Notes: generated by a model not told the origin, from the letters alone. Positions 1 to 9,630 are shown, counted from the first letter of the stretch. The stretch is 64,000 nucleotides of DNA from Devosia limi DSM 17137 (GCF_900128975.1 NZ_FQVC01000003.1:351606-415605); one strand, 5' to 3'. Translations and numbers: made by a program.

Positions 1-329
1 ATATCTATGTGACCAGGCTCACCGATTTCTACATGCTGGCCGCCGTGCTGGGCATGGCCTATGGCGGGGTGATGCCGCTCTATGCGGTGCTGGCCCGCGA
101 ATATTTCCCCGCCCATGTCATGGGCACGGTGCTGGGCGCCATCACCATGACCTCCAGCATCGGCATGGCCTTCGGGCCCATTGGCGGCGGCTGGATTTTC
201 GATACTTTCGGCGACTACCACTGGCTCTACGTGGCCTCGGCCGCCATCGGCCTGGCCGCTGCCGCCATCGCGCTGGGCTTCCCCCGCCCCGCGCGCCCCG
301 CCGAAACCACCCAACTCGCCCCCGCTTGA
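1..329 (+). CDS. MFS transporter, C-terminal part (cut by window start)
   Basis: The frame is open from the first bases, so only the last ~108 residues are present. They contain several hydrophobic helices rich in Gly and Ala, with a pattern typical of the last four membrane segments of major facilitator permeases, including a G-P-I-G-G-G-W-I-F-D loop seen in the second half of MFS sugar-phosphate or monocarboxylate-type carriers. The protein ends in a short Pro/Ala-rich cytoplasmic tail and is followed within 12 bases by an intrinsic terminator, so it is the last gene of its unit. The substrate cannot be told from this fragment. Convergent with pntB. Confidence 0.75.
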   Translation, partial: IYVTRLTDFYMLAAVLGMAYGGVMPLYAVLAREYFPAHVMGTVLGAITMTSSIGMAFGPIGGGWIFDTFGDYHWLYVASAAIGLAAAAIALGFPRPARPAETTQLAPA

Positions 330-340
330 AAAACAAAAAA

Positions 341-363
341 GGCCCGCCAAAAGCGGGCCTTCT
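341..363 (+). terminator. Intrinsic terminator after the MFS gene
   Basis: A GGCCCGC stem, a short AAAA-containing loop and GCGGGCC, followed by TTCTT. An A-run precedes the stem, so it could also act on transcripts arriving from pntB on the other strand. Confidence 0.7.
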
Positions 364-406
364 TAACTTGCCGGGCTCGATGCCGAAACGGATTATGGGG
401 AGTCAG

Positions 407-483
407 CCAGGGCTGGTGTTCGAGAACCGGAGCGGAGCGTACTAAAGTACGTGAGCACCGGAAGCGCAGAACACCGGCTCTGG
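407..483. repeat. Nested inverted repeat between convergent genes
   Basis: Outer arms 407-421 and 469-483 match at 13 of 15 positions. A perfect inner hairpin CGTACTAAAGTACG lies at 438-451. It sits between the convergent MFS gene and pntB, so it may be a bidirectional terminator or one copy of a dispersed palindromic repeat. Confidence 0.55.
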
Positions 484-504
484 ATGGCCGCCAGAATTCG
501 TTTC

Positions 505-1932
505 CTAGTGGCCCAGGGCTTTGACGATTTCCTCGGTCATCTTCTTGGCATCGCCGAACAGCATCATGGTGTTGTCGCGGTAGAACAGCTCGTTCTGCAC
601 GCCGGCATAACCAGCGGCCATGCCGCGCTTGATGAACAGCACGGTGCCGGCATCCTCGACGTTCAGCACGGGCATGCCGTAGATCGGCGAGGTCTTGTCG
701 GTCTTGGCCGAGGGGTTGGTCACGTCATTGGCGCCGATAACGAAGGCCACGTCGGACTGGGCGAACTCGGAATTGATGTCTTCCAGCTCGAACACTTCGT
801 CATAGGGCACATTGGCTTCCGCCAGCAGCACGTTCATGTGCCCGGGCATGCGGCCCGCCACCGGATGGATGGCGTATTTGACGGTGACGCCTTCCTGCTT
901 GAGCAGGTCGGCCATTTCCCGCAGCGCGTGCTGCGCCTGGGCCACGGCCATGCCGTAACCCGGCACGATGATGACCTTGCCGGCATTCTTCATCAGGAAG
1001 GCGGCGTCTTCTGCCGCGCCCTGCTTGACCGGACGTTCGTCCTCGCCCGCCGCTGCAGCGGTGCCGCTATCGCCACCGAAGCCACCCAGGATCACCGAGA
1101 TGAAGCTGCGGTTCATCGCCTTGCACATGATGTAGGAGAGGATCGCACCCGACGAACCCACCAGCGCACCGGTGATGATCAGCGCGGTATTGCCCAGCGT
1201 GAAGCCGATGCCGGCCGCCGCCCAACCCGAATAGGAATTGAGCATCGAGACCACGACGGGCATGTCGGCGCCGCCGATCGGGATGATCATCAGGCCGCCC
1301 AGCACCAGGGCCAGGATGGTGATCAGCCAGAAGTAGAGCGGATCGCCGGTGGCGGTCAGCGCCCAGACGAGCCCGATCAGCGCCACGCCGATGATGATAT
1401 GGATCGCATGGCGCGCCGGCAGGATGATCGGCTTGCCGCTCATATTGCCGTTGAGCTTGGCGAAAGCGATGACCGAGCCGGTAAAGGTGAACGCGCCGAT
1501 GGCCACGCCCAGGCTCATTTCGATCAGCGCCTGCATGTGGATGGGGCCGACATGGCCGGTCGCCGGATCGACATGGGCGATGTTGAACGCCGCCGGTGCA
1601 TAAAGCGCTGCTGCCGCCACGAACACCGCGGCGAGGCCGACCAGCGAGTGGAACGCCGCCACCAGCTGGGGCATGTCGGTCATCTTGACGGTGCGGGCCA
1701 TATAGGCGCCGATGCCGCCGCCAATGCCCAGCCCGCCGATGATCAGCAGCCAGCTCAGCCAATCGGACGGCGCGGCCACGGCCAGCGTCGTGACGATGGC
1801 GATGCCCATGCCGATCATGCCGAACAGGTTACCCTGCCGCGCCGAGCGCGGATTGGACAGGCCACGCAGGGCCAGGATGAACAGCGCGCCCGAAACCAGG
1901 TACAGCAGGGCCGCGATATTTGCCGAAATCAT
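505..1932 (-). CDS. pntB: NAD(P) transhydrogenase subunit beta
   Basis: PntB forms the NADP(H)-binding and part of the membrane domain of proton-translocating transhydrogenase, which uses the proton gradient to make NADPH from NADH. The 475-residue product starts with about nine hydrophobic helices and ends with the soluble domain III. In that domain the nucleotide-binding segment VPGYGMAVAQAQH and the conserved MPGHMNVLLAEANVPYD are visible. I chose the start MISANIAALLY at 1932; a longer frame reaches 1992 but its first 20 residues look non-coding and overlap pntAB. Last gene of the pntAA-pntAB-pntB operon, five bases after pntAB. Confidence 0.95.
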   Translation of the reverse strand: MISANIAALLYLVSGALFILALRGLSNPRSARQGNLFGMIGMGIAIVTTLAVAAPSDWLSWLLIIGGLGIGGGIGAYMARTVKMTDMPQLVAAFHSLVGLAAVFVAAAALYAPAAFNIAHVDPATGHVGPIHMQALIEMSLGVAIGAFTFTGSVIAFAKLNGNMSGKPIILPARHAIHIIIGVALIGLVWALTATGDPLYFWLITILALVLGGLMIIPIGGADMPVVVSMLNSYSGWAAAGIGFTLGNTALIITGALVGSSGAILSYIMCKAMNRSFISVILGGFGGDSGTAAAAGEDERPVKQGAAEDAAFLMKNAGKVIIVPGYGMAVAQAQHALREMADLLKQEGVTVKYAIHPVAGRMPGHMNVLLAEANVPYDEVFELEDINSEFAQSDVAFVIGANDVTNPSAKTDKTSPIYGMPVLNVEDAGTVLFIKRGMAAGYAGVQNELFYRDNTMMLFGDAKKMTEEIVKALGH

Positions 1933-1936
1933 TGGC

Positions 1937-2239
1937 TCAACCCTTCTTCTTGTACATGGCCAGCATGCGCTGGGTGACGAGGAACCCGCCAAAGATATTT
2001 ACGCTGGCAAATACCAGGGCGATGAAGCCGAAGGCCTTGGAAATCCAGTTGCCATCGGCCGCCAGGTGCACGCCGACTGCGAGCAGCGCGCCGACCACGA
2101 TCACCGAGGAGATCGCATTGGTCACGCTCATCAGCGGGGTATGCAGCGCCGGGGTGACGCTCCACACCACGAAATAGCCCACAAAGATCGCCAGCACGAA
2201 AATGGCGAGCTGGAAGAAGAAGGGATCAATGGTGTCCAT
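1937..2239 (-). CDS. pntAB: NAD(P) transhydrogenase subunit alpha part 2
   Basis: This 100-residue membrane protein corresponds to the C-terminal membrane helices that are fused to PntA in E. coli but encoded separately in Rhodospirillum rubrum and many alphaproteobacteria. Three to four hydrophobic helices are visible, including [20 protein letters not shown] and the [17 protein letters not shown] segment that lines the proton channel. The ATG start overlaps the pntAA stop by one base (TGATG); a GTG one codon upstream is also possible. Translational coupling with pntAA is likely. Confidence 0.92.
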   Translation of the reverse strand: MDTIDPFFFQLAIFVLAIFVGYFVVWSVTPALHTPLMSVTNAISSVIVVGALLAVGVHLAADGNWISKAFGFIALVFASVNIFGGFLVTQRMLAMYKKKG

Positions 2240-3693
2240 CACTTTGTGTCCTTGGCTGGGGCTGCTGGCGGCTTGGCTGCCGGCTTTTTGGCCGCTGGTT
2301 TCTTTGCCGGTGCAGCCTTGGCCGGTGCTGCCTTGACCGCTGCAGCCTTGGCCGCAGCAGGAGCGGCGGCATCAGGAGCAGCAGCGGGTGCCGCCTTCTT
2401 CACTGCAGTCTTTTTGGGCGCAGCCGCCTTTGGTTCGGCAGCCTTGGCAGCAACCGGAGCCTCAGCCGCCGCAGCAGCGGACGCCGCCGGCTTCGCCGCT
2501 GCCTTCTTGGCAGGCGCCGCCTTGGCGGCCTTGGGGGCCGGCTTTTCCGCAGCCGGAGCCGCCGCCGTCACAAAGCTCGGATGCACCACCGCGCCATCGC
2601 GTGTCAGCACCGTCGCCTTGACCAGCTCGTCATCCCAATTGACCGCCAGCGCCTTGGCCTTGGCATCGATCAGCGTGGTGAGGAAAGCCAGCAGGTTCCG
2701 CGCATAGAGCTGGCTGGCCGTGGTCGGAATGCGACCCTGCACATTGGTATAGCCGATGATCTTGACGCCGTTATGCTCGACGATCTTGCCGGGCACGGTC
2801 AGCTCGACATTGCCGCCGCGTTCGGCAGCGAGATCGACGATGATCGAGCCGGGTGCCATCGATTCCACCATCGCCTTGGTGATCAGCCGCGGCGCCGGAC
2901 GCCCCGGGATCAGCGCGGTGGTGATGACGATGTCCTGCTTGGCGATATGGCTGGCCGTCAGCTCGGCCTGCTTGGCCTGGTATTCGGCCGACATCTGCTT
3001 GGCATAGCCGCCGGCGGTTTCGGCCTGCTTGAATTCTTCGTCCTCGACGGCAATGAACTTGCCCCCCAGCGACTCCACCTGCTCCTTGGCGGCCGGACGC
3101 ACGTCGGTGGCCGAAACCACCGCGCCCAGGCGCTTGGCCGTGGCGATCGCCTGCAGGCCCGCAACACCGGCGCCCATCACGAAGGCCTTGGCCGGACGCA
3201 CCGTACCTGCAGCAGTCATCATCATCGGCATGGCGCGGTCGAATTCCGCAGCCGCGTCGATCACGGCCTGGTAGCCGGCCAGGTTCGCCTGGCTGGAGAG
3301 GATATCCATCACCTGCGCGCGGGTAATGCGCGGCATGAATTCCATAGACACTGCGGTCACGCCGGCCTTGGCCAGCGCCGCGATATCCTTGTCATTGCCA
3401 TAGGGGTCGAGCGCGCCGATCAGCAGCGCGCCCTTGGCGACGCCCGCCAGGCTTGCGGCGCTGGGGCGACGGACGGTGAGCACCACTTCGGCGCCCTTGA
3501 GCGCCGCTTCGGCCGTGGCCGCAATGGCGGCACCGGCGGCCTTGTAGTCTTCGTCGCGGATGCGCGAGCCGTCGCCGGCGCCTTTTTCCACGCTCACATC
3601 GGCACCGAGCGCGATCAGCTTGCCGACGGTTTCAGGTGTCGCCGCGACACGGTTTTCACCGTCGAAGCGCTCGCGCACGATTGCGATTTTCAT
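2239..3693 (-). CDS. pntAA: NAD(P) transhydrogenase subunit alpha part 1, with long Ala/Lys/Pro tail
   Basis: PntAA is the soluble NAD(H)-binding domain I of transhydrogenase. Residues 1 to about 375 match the family: the start [20 protein letters not shown], the R-P-A-K segment and the Rossmann motif [20 protein letters not shown]. The remaining ~105 residues are almost entirely Ala, Lys and Pro, resembling a histone H1-type tail. Such a tail is far longer than the flexible linker expected before the separate membrane subunit. The tail is encoded by a repetitive, very GC-rich stretch (about 2240-2560). First gene of the pnt operon; translation is coupled to pntAB. Confidence 0.93.
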   Translation of the reverse strand: MKIAIVRERFDGENRVAATPETVGKLIALGADVSVEKGAGDGSRIRDEDYKAAGAAIAATAEAALKGAEVVLTVRRPSAASLAGVAKGALLIGALDPYGNDKDIAALAKAGVTAVSMEFMPRITRAQVMDILSSQANLAGYQAVIDAAAEFDRAMPMMMTAAGTVRPAKAFVMGAGVAGLQAIATAKRLGAVVSATDVRPAAKEQVESLGGKFIAVEDEEFKQAETAGGYAKQMSAEYQAKQAELTASHIAKQDIVITTALIPGRPAPRLITKAMVESMAPGSIIVDLAAERGGNVELTVPGKIVEHNGVKIIGYTNVQGRIPTTASQLYARNLLAFLTTLIDAKAKALAVNWDDELVKATVLTRDGAVVHPSFVTAAAPAAEKPAPKAAKAAPAKKAAAKPAASAAAAAEAPVAAKAAEPKAAAPKKTAVKKAAPAAAPDAAAPAAAKAAAVKAAPAKAAPAKKPAAKKPAAKPPAAPAKDTK

Positions 3694-3757
3694 GAAAGTC
3701 TCCTGCCCGCCTGCCCGACGGGCAGGCTTGATGGGGATGCCTGCGAACCGTTCCTGA

Positions 3758-3922
3758 TCAGTGAATGATCAGGAAGTAGAGAATGACCATCGACGCAGCC
3801 ACAATGATAGTTGTCCACTTACTGATGGTGATGAAACCATTATAGGTGGCTTCGTGCTCGGCGTAGTCCATTGCGGATTCAACCTGGAGCGGCGGATGGG
3901 GTTCAGCGGTCTTCTTGGCCAT
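3758..3922 (-). CDS. aa3-type cytochrome c oxidase subunit IV
   Basis: A 54-residue protein: a short hydrophilic N-terminus with the motif MDYAEHEATYNGFI, then one membrane helix near the C-terminus. This matches the small bacterial aa3 oxidase subunit IV family, a single-helix accessory subunit found in alphaproteobacteria. I chose ATG at 3922 because the protein then begins MAKKTAEPH; the longer frame to 3991 has no family match. It lies between pepF and pntAA on the same strand, away from the main oxidase genes, which is common for this family. Confidence 0.85.
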   Translation of the reverse strand: MAKKTAEPHPPLQVESAMDYAEHEATYNGFITISKWTTIIVAASMVILYFLIIH

Positions 3923-3968
3923 TTCGTCCTCAAAAATACAGTCGTCGATAAGTCTAATAGCCCAAAGG

Positions 3969-5780
3969 CTAATTCGGGCTCGTGGCTTCAAGCTCGTCGA
4001 TCAGCCCTTCGATCATCGATAGGCCGAGCGACCAGAACTGGGGATCCCTGGCATCCAGCCCGAACGGCGCCAGCAGTTCGGAATGATGCTTGCTGCCCCC
4101 AGCCTTGAGCAGTTCGAAATACCGCTCGGCAAAGCCCTCATTGGCTTTCTCATACTGCGCGTAGAGTGAGTTCACAAGACAATCGCCGAACGCATAGGCA
4201 TAGACGTAGAACGGCGAGTGGATGAAGTGCGGGACATAGGTCCAGAAGATATCGTAGCCCTCGTTGAGCTCGATCCCCTCGCCCAGTGATTCTGCCTGCA
4301 CTTCCAGCCAGATGGCGTTGATTTCCTCGGTCCGCAATTCGCCCTGCCGCCGCGCCGTATGCACCTTGCGCTCGAAACTATAGAACGCAATCTGCCGCAC
4401 CACTGTATTGAGCATGTCCTCGACCTTGCTCGACAGCAGGGCAAAGCGCTGCTTGGGATCGGTGGTCTGGTCCAGCAGCGAGCGGAAAGTCAGCATTTCC
4501 CCGAAAACCGAGGCCGTTTCGGCCAGGGTCAGTGGCGTATTGGCCAGCAGCGGTCCCTGGGCGGCGGCCAGCCGCTGGTGCACGCCATGCCCCAATTCAT
4601 GGGCCAGCGTCATCACGTCGCGGGCCCGGCCCAGATAGTTCAGCATCAGATAGGGATGCGCGCTCGGCACGGTCGGATGCGCAAAGGCGCCCGAGAGCTT
4701 GCCCTCCGAAACCGGCGCATCGATCCAGCCGCTATCGAAGAACGGTGCCGCCACTTCCGCCAGCTTGGGCGAGAATTTGCCATAGGCTTCCATCACCGTC
4801 GCCTTGGCGGTTTCCCAGTCGAACAGCCGCTCGTCGCTGGTCGGCAACGGCGCATTGCGGTCCCAGGCATTGAGCTTGTCCTTGCCGAACCACTTGGCCT
4901 TCATCTTGTAATAACGATGGCTGAGCCGCGGATAGGCTTCCTGCACGGCGCTCTGCAGCGCATCGACGACTTCGCGCTCCACCGAATTGGCCAGGTGGCG
5001 GCTATCGGCAATATCCTTGTAGCCGCGCCAGCGGTCCGAGATTTCCTTGTCCTTGGCCAGCACATTGGTGATGTGGGTGAACAGCCGCCCATTCTCCCGA
5101 AGCGTCTTGGCCAGCGCCTTGTAGGCACTTTCGCGCTTCTTCTCGTCGCGCTCGCTGAGCAGGTGCAGCGTCGCCTCGAGATTGAGCACGTCCCCATCCA
5201 CGTCGAAGCGCAGGCTCGCCATGGTCTCGTCGAACAGCCGGTTCCAGGCCGAATAGGCGGTCACCGACTTGTCGTGGAACAGCTCCTCCACCCGGTCTTC
5301 GAGCTGATAGGGCTTGGCCTTGCGCAACTCGTCGAACCATGGCCGGTAGCGCGCCAGCTCGGCATCGCCCGCCAGCGCCGCTTCGAGCACATCGTCCTCG
5401 ATGCGGTTGAGCTCGAGATCGAAGAACAGCACCCGCGTCGACAGCGTCGTCAGGGCCTCATTGATATCGCCCATGAACTTGGCCCGGTCGGGATCGGTGG
5501 TGTTCTGCGCATATTGCAGGAACGAGAAGGAGCCGATCTTGCCGGTCAGGTCGCCCAGCGCTTCGGTGCGCCTGATCGCCTCGATCAGCTTGCCCGCCTT
5601 GGTCAGCTCGGCCAGCTTGCCCTTGTAGTCGGCCTCGAACGCCGCCGCATCCGCCCGCGCCTTGTCCAGATCCGCCTTGAGTTCGGGGCTGTCCTTGCCG
5701 GGATAAAGATCGCTCAGGTCCCACACCGGCAAGGCGCCAAACTGGTTGTGCCCTTTATGGCTCGTGGCGTGATCGGTCAT
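3969..5780 (-). CDS. pepF: M3 family oligoendopeptidase F
   Basis: A 603-residue cytoplasmic zinc metallopeptidase that cleaves short peptides. The zinc motif HELGHGVHQ (H-E-x-x-H) is present with the downstream glutamate in the ETASVFGEM segment, as in M3B enzymes, and the C-terminal N-S-L-Y-A-Q-Y-E region is also typical. No signal peptide is seen. The start at 5780 gives MTDHATSHKGHNQFGALPVW, consistent with family N-termini (W-D-L-S-D-L-Y-P). It is transcribed towards the oxidase subunit gene, but nothing shows a functional link. The repeat-filled gap upstream makes it a probable operon start. Confidence 0.92.
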   Translation of the reverse strand: MTDHATSHKGHNQFGALPVWDLSDLYPGKDSPELKADLDKARADAAAFEADYKGKLAELTKAGKLIEAIRRTEALGDLTGKIGSFSFLQYAQNTTDPDRAKFMGDINEALTTLSTRVLFFDLELNRIEDDVLEAALAGDAELARYRPWFDELRKAKPYQLEDRVEELFHDKSVTAYSAWNRLFDETMASLRFDVDGDVLNLEATLHLLSERDEKKRESAYKALAKTLRENGRLFTHITNVLAKDKEISDRWRGYKDIADSRHLANSVEREVVDALQSAVQEAYPRLSHRYYKMKAKWFGKDKLNAWDRNAPLPTSDERLFDWETAKATVMEAYGKFSPKLAEVAAPFFDSGWIDAPVSEGKLSGAFAHPTVPSAHPYLMLNYLGRARDVMTLAHELGHGVHQRLAAAQGPLLANTPLTLAETASVFGEMLTFRSLLDQTTDPKQRFALLSSKVEDMLNTVVRQIAFYSFERKVHTARRQGELRTEEINAIWLEVQAESLGEGIELNEGYDIFWTYVPHFIHSPFYVYAYAFGDCLVNSLYAQYEKANEGFAERYFELLKAGGSKHHSELLAPFGLDARDPQFWSLGLSMIEGLIDELEATSPN

Positions 5781-5865
5781 TATCGTCTCCCGGCTGGTCC
5801 AATTGCGCGCGGACCTTAGCCAGCCCGGGCTACCCTGTGAAGAGCCTTCGCCCCTCCATCACTGC

Positions 5866-6700
5866 CGTCATCCCGGCGAAAGCCGGGATCCAGTTTCCTT
5901 TGCCACATCCCAAACTGGACCCCGGCCTTCGCCGGGGTGACGCGGTGTGAGTGGATGCGCCGCCCCCTCAGTCATCGTCCCCTCCCCCTCCAGGGGGAGG
6001 GTTAGGGTGGGGGTGGGGGTGGGCGTGCTGCGGTTGTCGCGCGGCCCGAGCGTGTGGAGCGCGCAGACCCCCACCCTTGATCCCTCCCCTCAAGGGGGAG
6101 GGAGACGACTGCAAATTCGTCACCAATCCGTCGACCGGCCTCTCCCCCGTTGTGAAGGTGGGGTCACCAAACCAGGCCCTCAACGCCCTCATCCCGGCGA
6201 AAACCGGGATCCGGTTTCATTCCGCATCCCCAAACTGGACCCCGGCTTTCGCCGGGGTGACGCGGTGTATGTGGATGCGCCGGTCTCCCCCAAAACCGCC
6301 CCCTCAGTCTGCGTCCCCTCCCCCTTGAGGGGAGGGATCAAGGGTGGGGGTGCTGCGGTTGTCGCGAGGCGGGAGCGTGCGGGGCGCGCAGAACCCCCAC
6401 CCTTGATCCCTCCCCTCAAGGGGGAGGGAGACGACTGCAAATTCGTCACCAATCCGTCGACCGGCCTCTCCCCACCAAACCAGGCCCTCAACGCCCTCAT
6501 CCCGGCGAAAACCGGGATCCGGTTTCCTTATACGCATCCCCAAACTGGACCCCGGCTTTCGCCGGGGTGACGCCGAGTATGTTGCGGCGTCATCGCCAAC
6601 CCCAACACCGCCCCCGCAGTCTGCGTCCCCTCCCCCTTGAGGGGAGGGCCAGGGTGGGGGTGCTGCGGTTGTCGCGAGGCGGGAGCGTGCGGGGTGTGCC
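5866..6700. repeat. Three-unit array of palindromic intergenic repeats
   Basis: Three copies of a ~76-bp imperfect palindrome lie at 5866-5942, 6187-6262 and 6495-6572. Each is two small hairpins (CCCGGCGAAA-x-CCGGG and CCCCGG-CTTTC-GCCGGGG) joined by an inverted-repeat core with CCAGTTT or CCGGTTT against AAACTGG. The copies are separated by a second repeat with AGGGGGAGGGA and CCCCCACCCTTGATCC, giving direct units of about 310-320 bp. Within the second unit, 6316-6351 is the perfect reverse complement of 6393-6428. No coding sequence is convincing here. It looks like an expanded REP/BIME-type element. Confidence 0.85.
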
Positions 6701-7204
6701 TCCACAAACACCAACATCCCCCACAAAACTTATCCCCGCCCCCTCCCACCTCCCGCATACTCACCCCATTCCCGCACTTCTACTGCGCGGTCGCGACGAA
6801 CGGTCGGTGCGGGGAATGCCGGTGGGGGTGGGGTCGCCCGCTCCCGGTGGGCGACACCGTCAGTATCGGCTGAAAAACTGCCGCCCCTGGTTCGGTCCCA
6901 CAAAAAATACCGGCGCGATGGCGAGACCCTGGTTTCATTCCATTGCGACTACCGCATCGAGACCATGGTCTCGCCATCCCCGCAGCAAGCGGGACGGAGT
7001 GCCCCGCACTTCCCACTGAAGCGCTGTGCGCTTCGGCTGAAGTGCCCAGCACGCAGAAACCGCGTCAGGCGGCGTTTCCGCACGTCCCGGCCAATCTGCC
7101 GCCAATCCGACGCCGCATGATTAATCCCCCCTTAAGCCTGCACGCGCATCATCCTCCCAAAACGGCACAGTCCGATTCGTGCCGGCCAGGAAGACCGAGG
7201 TTCC
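6701..7204. other. Non-coding stretch upstream of the sigma-54 regulator
   Basis: No convincing gene is seen. Two inverted repeats stand out: arms 6917-6933 and 6962-6978 match at 16 of 17 positions (GATGGCGAGACC...), and a smaller GAAGCGCTGTGCGCTTC hairpin lies at 7017-7033. The last ~80 bases before the next gene probably hold its promoter, but no clear sigma-54 or sigma-70 site was recognised. Confidence 0.4.
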
Positions 7205-8689
7205 ATGACGCGTGTTCTGATAGTCGATGACGATCCGGTGCAGTTGCGCCTGACCGCCGAGATTGCCAACCGGGCTGGGTTCAAGCCGCTGACCGCCACC
7301 GGCGGCGAGCAGGCGCTCACCATCCTGCGCGATGATCGCAATATCGGCGCCATGATCCTCGACCTGGTCATGCCCGATCTCGACGGCATGGGCGTCATGG
7401 AAGTGATGGCCCGCGAGGGGCTCACCACGCCGGTCATCATCCAGACCGCCACTGCCTCGCTGGAGACCGTCGTCTCCGCCATGCGTCAGGGCGCGGCCGA
7501 CTATTTCGTCAAGCCCGTTTCCCCCGAGCGCCTGGTGATTTCGCTGCGCAATGCCATGAAGCTCGATGCGCTCGAAGCCGTGGTCCGGGCCGAACGCGCC
7601 CGCCGCACCGGCACCTTCACCGCCGCCGACATGATCGCCAAGGCGCCGGCCATGGCCCGCGTCATCACCCTGTGCGCCAAGGCCGCCAAGAGCCCGATCC
7701 CGGTGCTGGTGGAAGGGGAAACCGGCGTCGGCAAGGAGCTGATCGCCCGGATCATCCAGGGCACCGGCGACCGCGCCGGCAAGCCGTTCATCACCGTCAA
7801 TTGCGGCGCCATCCCGCCCAATCTGGTCGAGTCGGTGCTGTTCGGCCACAAGAAGGGGGCCTTTACCGGCGCCATTGCCGATCAGGCCGGCAAGTTTGCC
7901 GAAGCCCATAACGGCACCCTGTTCCTCGACGAAGTCGGCGAACTGCCGCTCGAAACCCAGGTCAAGCTGCTGCGCGCGCTGCAGGAAGGCGAGATCGAGC
8001 CGGTTGGTGCCAGCCGCCCCGAACGCGTCAATGTCCGCGTCATCTCGGCCACCAATCGGCGCCTGTTGAACCTGGCCAAATCCGGCGAGTTCCGCGAGGA
8101 CCTCTATTACCGGCTCAATGTCTTTCCCATCTATGTACCGCCGCTGCGCGAGCGCGCCGAGGACATTCCCGCCCTGGTCAATCACTTCATTGCCCGCTTT
8201 GCCGCCGAAGCCCGCAAGCGCATTCTGGGCATTGCCCCGCCGGCGCTCGACCTGCTGGTCGACTATGCCTGGCCCGGCAATATCCGCCAGCTCGAGAACG
8301 CCGTCTATCGTGCCATCGTCCTGTGCGACGGGGCTTATCTGGAACCCGTGGACTTCCCCCAGATCGTCGCCCAGACCAATGGCCGCGACAGCGCCGTTTC
8401 CGCCATTGCCGCCAGCCCTGCCCCCAAGGTGCCGGTCCATATCGATGACGTTCCGGCCCGCGAACGGATGCTGCCCGATCCAATGCCGCGCAGCGACCGC
8501 TTCCTCGACGCATCCGGCGAAATCGCTGCCCTGGCCGAAATCGAGCGCGCCGCCATCGTCTTCGCCATCGCCCATTATGGCGGCCGCATGTCCCGCGTCG
8601 CCCGCGCCCTCAAGATCGGCCGCTCGACGCTCTACCGCAAACTGCACGAATACGGCCTCGCCGAGGACCTGATCAGCGACGCCGCCTAG
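7205..8689 (+). CDS. Sigma-54-dependent response regulator, NtrC type
   Basis: A 494-residue two-component activator. The receiver (residues 1-120) has the acidic pair D8/D9, the phospho-acceptor D53 in [11 protein letters not shown] and the K103-P signature. The AAA+ domain (~140-380) has Walker A GETGVGKE at 171-178, the sigma-54-contacting GAFTGA at 218-223 and Walker B LFLDEVGE at 239-246. A Fis-type helix-turn-helix is at the C-terminus ([20 protein letters not shown]). No histidine kinase gene lies beside it, so the partner and target are unknown. It is convergent with phoB. Confidence 0.93.
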   Translation: MTRVLIVDDDPVQLRLTAEIANRAGFKPLTATGGEQALTILRDDRNIGAMILDLVMPDLDGMGVMEVMAREGLTTPVIIQTATASLETVVSAMRQGAADYFVKPVSPERLVISLRNAMKLDALEAVVRAERARRTGTFTAADMIAKAPAMARVITLCAKAAKSPIPVLVEGETGVGKELIARIIQGTGDRAGKPFITVNCGAIPPNLVESVLFGHKKGAFTGAIADQAGKFAEAHNGTLFLDEVGELPLETQVKLLRALQEGEIEPVGASRPERVNVRVISATNRRLLNLAKSGEFREDLYYRLNVFPIYVPPLRERAEDIPALVNHFIARFAAEARKRILGIAPPALDLLVDYAWPGNIRQLENAVYRAIVLCDGAYLEPVDFPQIVAQTNGRDSAVSAIAASPAPKVPVHIDDVPARERMLPDPMPRSDRFLDASGEIAALAEIERAAIVFAIAHYGGRMSRVARALKIGRSTLYRKLHEYGLAEDLISDAA

Positions 8690-8720
8690 GGGCGTCTTTG
8701 GACTGTGCGGAGGCCCCCAC

Positions 8721-8796
8721 CGTCATCACCCGGCTTGTCCGGGTGATCCACCTTCCTCCGGGAACCTGGATTGCCCGGACAAGCCGGGCAATGACG
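8721..8796. repeat. Dispersed palindromic repeat
   Basis: CGTCATCACCCGG...CCGGGTGATCC, then TGGATTGCCCGG...CCGGGCAATGACG: two hairpins inside a larger imperfect palindrome of 76 bp. It has the same overall architecture as the repeats at 5866-6572 but a different sequence. It lies between the sigma-54 regulator and phoB, which are convergent. Confidence 0.7.
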
Positions 8797-8871
8797 ACGA
8801 ACCAAGAGCGCCACCCAACTTATCCCCGCCGCTGCGGGCCAGGGCATACTCCACCCATTTCACCGGGCAGC

Positions 8872-8906
8872 AAAAAGCCCGGAATTCCTCTCGAAACTCC
8901 GGGCTT
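8872..8906 (-). terminator. Intrinsic terminator of the pst-pho operon
   Basis: On the minus strand: AAGCCCGGA, a 14-base loop, TCCGGGCTT, then TTT. It lies 20 bases beyond the phoB stop. Confidence 0.75.
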
Positions 8907-8925
8907 ATCTGTCTGGGACGTACCG

Positions 8926-9627
8926 TCACGCCGGCTGCGAGAACCGCTCGTCAAAAGCGTAGCCGGCGCCGCGAACGGTGCGGATCGGATCGGCGTCGCG
9001 CCCCCGGTTGATCGAGCGGCGCAGCCTGCCGATATGCACATCCACGGTGCGCTCGTCCACATAGACGTCATTGCCCCAAACGCCATCGAGCAGCTGCTCG
9101 CGCGAATAGACCCGGCCGGGATGGCGCATCAGATATTCCAGCAGGCGGTATTCGGTTGGCCCGAGATGGATATCACGGACGCCCCGGCGAACCCGGTGGG
9201 TGGTGCGATCGAGTTCGAGATCGCCGACCTTGAGGGCGGCGGTGACAAGATTGGGGTTTGAGCGGCGCAGCAATGCCTGGATGCGGGCGATCAGTTCGGG
9301 CACCGAAAATGGCTTGACGACATAATCGTCCGCGCCGGTGGCCAGGCCGCGCACCCGCTCCTCTTCCTCACCGCGCGCGGTGAGCATGATGATTGGAATA
9401 CGGGCCGTCTCCTCCTTGGCCCGCCAGCGCCGGCACAGCTCGATCCCCGAGATTTCCGGCAGCATCCAGTCCAGCAGGATCAGGTCGGGCAGCTTTTCCT
9501 GGATGGCGGTTTGCGCTTCATCGCCCGTTTCCGCCGTAAGCACCCGGTAGCCCTCGGCCTCCAGATTGTAGCGCAGCAGGATGGCGATATCGCCTTCGTC
9601 TTCGACGACAAGAATGGTAGCAGGCAT
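8926..9627 (-). CDS. phoB: Phosphate regulon response regulator PhoB
   Basis: A 233-residue OmpR-family regulator activated in phosphate starvation. The receiver has E9/D10, the phospho-acceptor D53 (LLDWMLPEISG) and the VKPFS lysine. The C-terminal winged helix (~130-230) has the PhoB-type recognition segment with TVDVHIGRLRRSIN and ends in IRTVRGAGYAFDERF. It is the last gene of pstS-C-A-B-phoU-phoB, three bases after phoU. The histidine kinase phoR is not next to it and was not found anywhere in the window. Confidence 0.95.
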   Translation of the reverse strand: MPATILVVEDEGDIAILLRYNLEAEGYRVLTAETGDEAQTAIQEKLPDLILLDWMLPEISGIELCRRWRAKEETARIPIIMLTARGEEEERVRGLATGADDYVVKPFSVPELIARIQALLRRSNPNLVTAALKVGDLELDRTTHRVRRGVRDIHLGPTEYRLLEYLMRHPGRVYSREQLLDGVWGNDVYVDERTVDVHIGRLRRSINRGRDADPIRTVRGAGYAFDERFSQPA

Positions 9628-9630
9628 GGG

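Noticed and set aside
5866..6700. CRISPR array or protein-coding repeats.
   Set aside because: The units are ~310 bp and made of palindromes without unique spacers; short open frames in it are Pro/Arg-rich translation of repeats.
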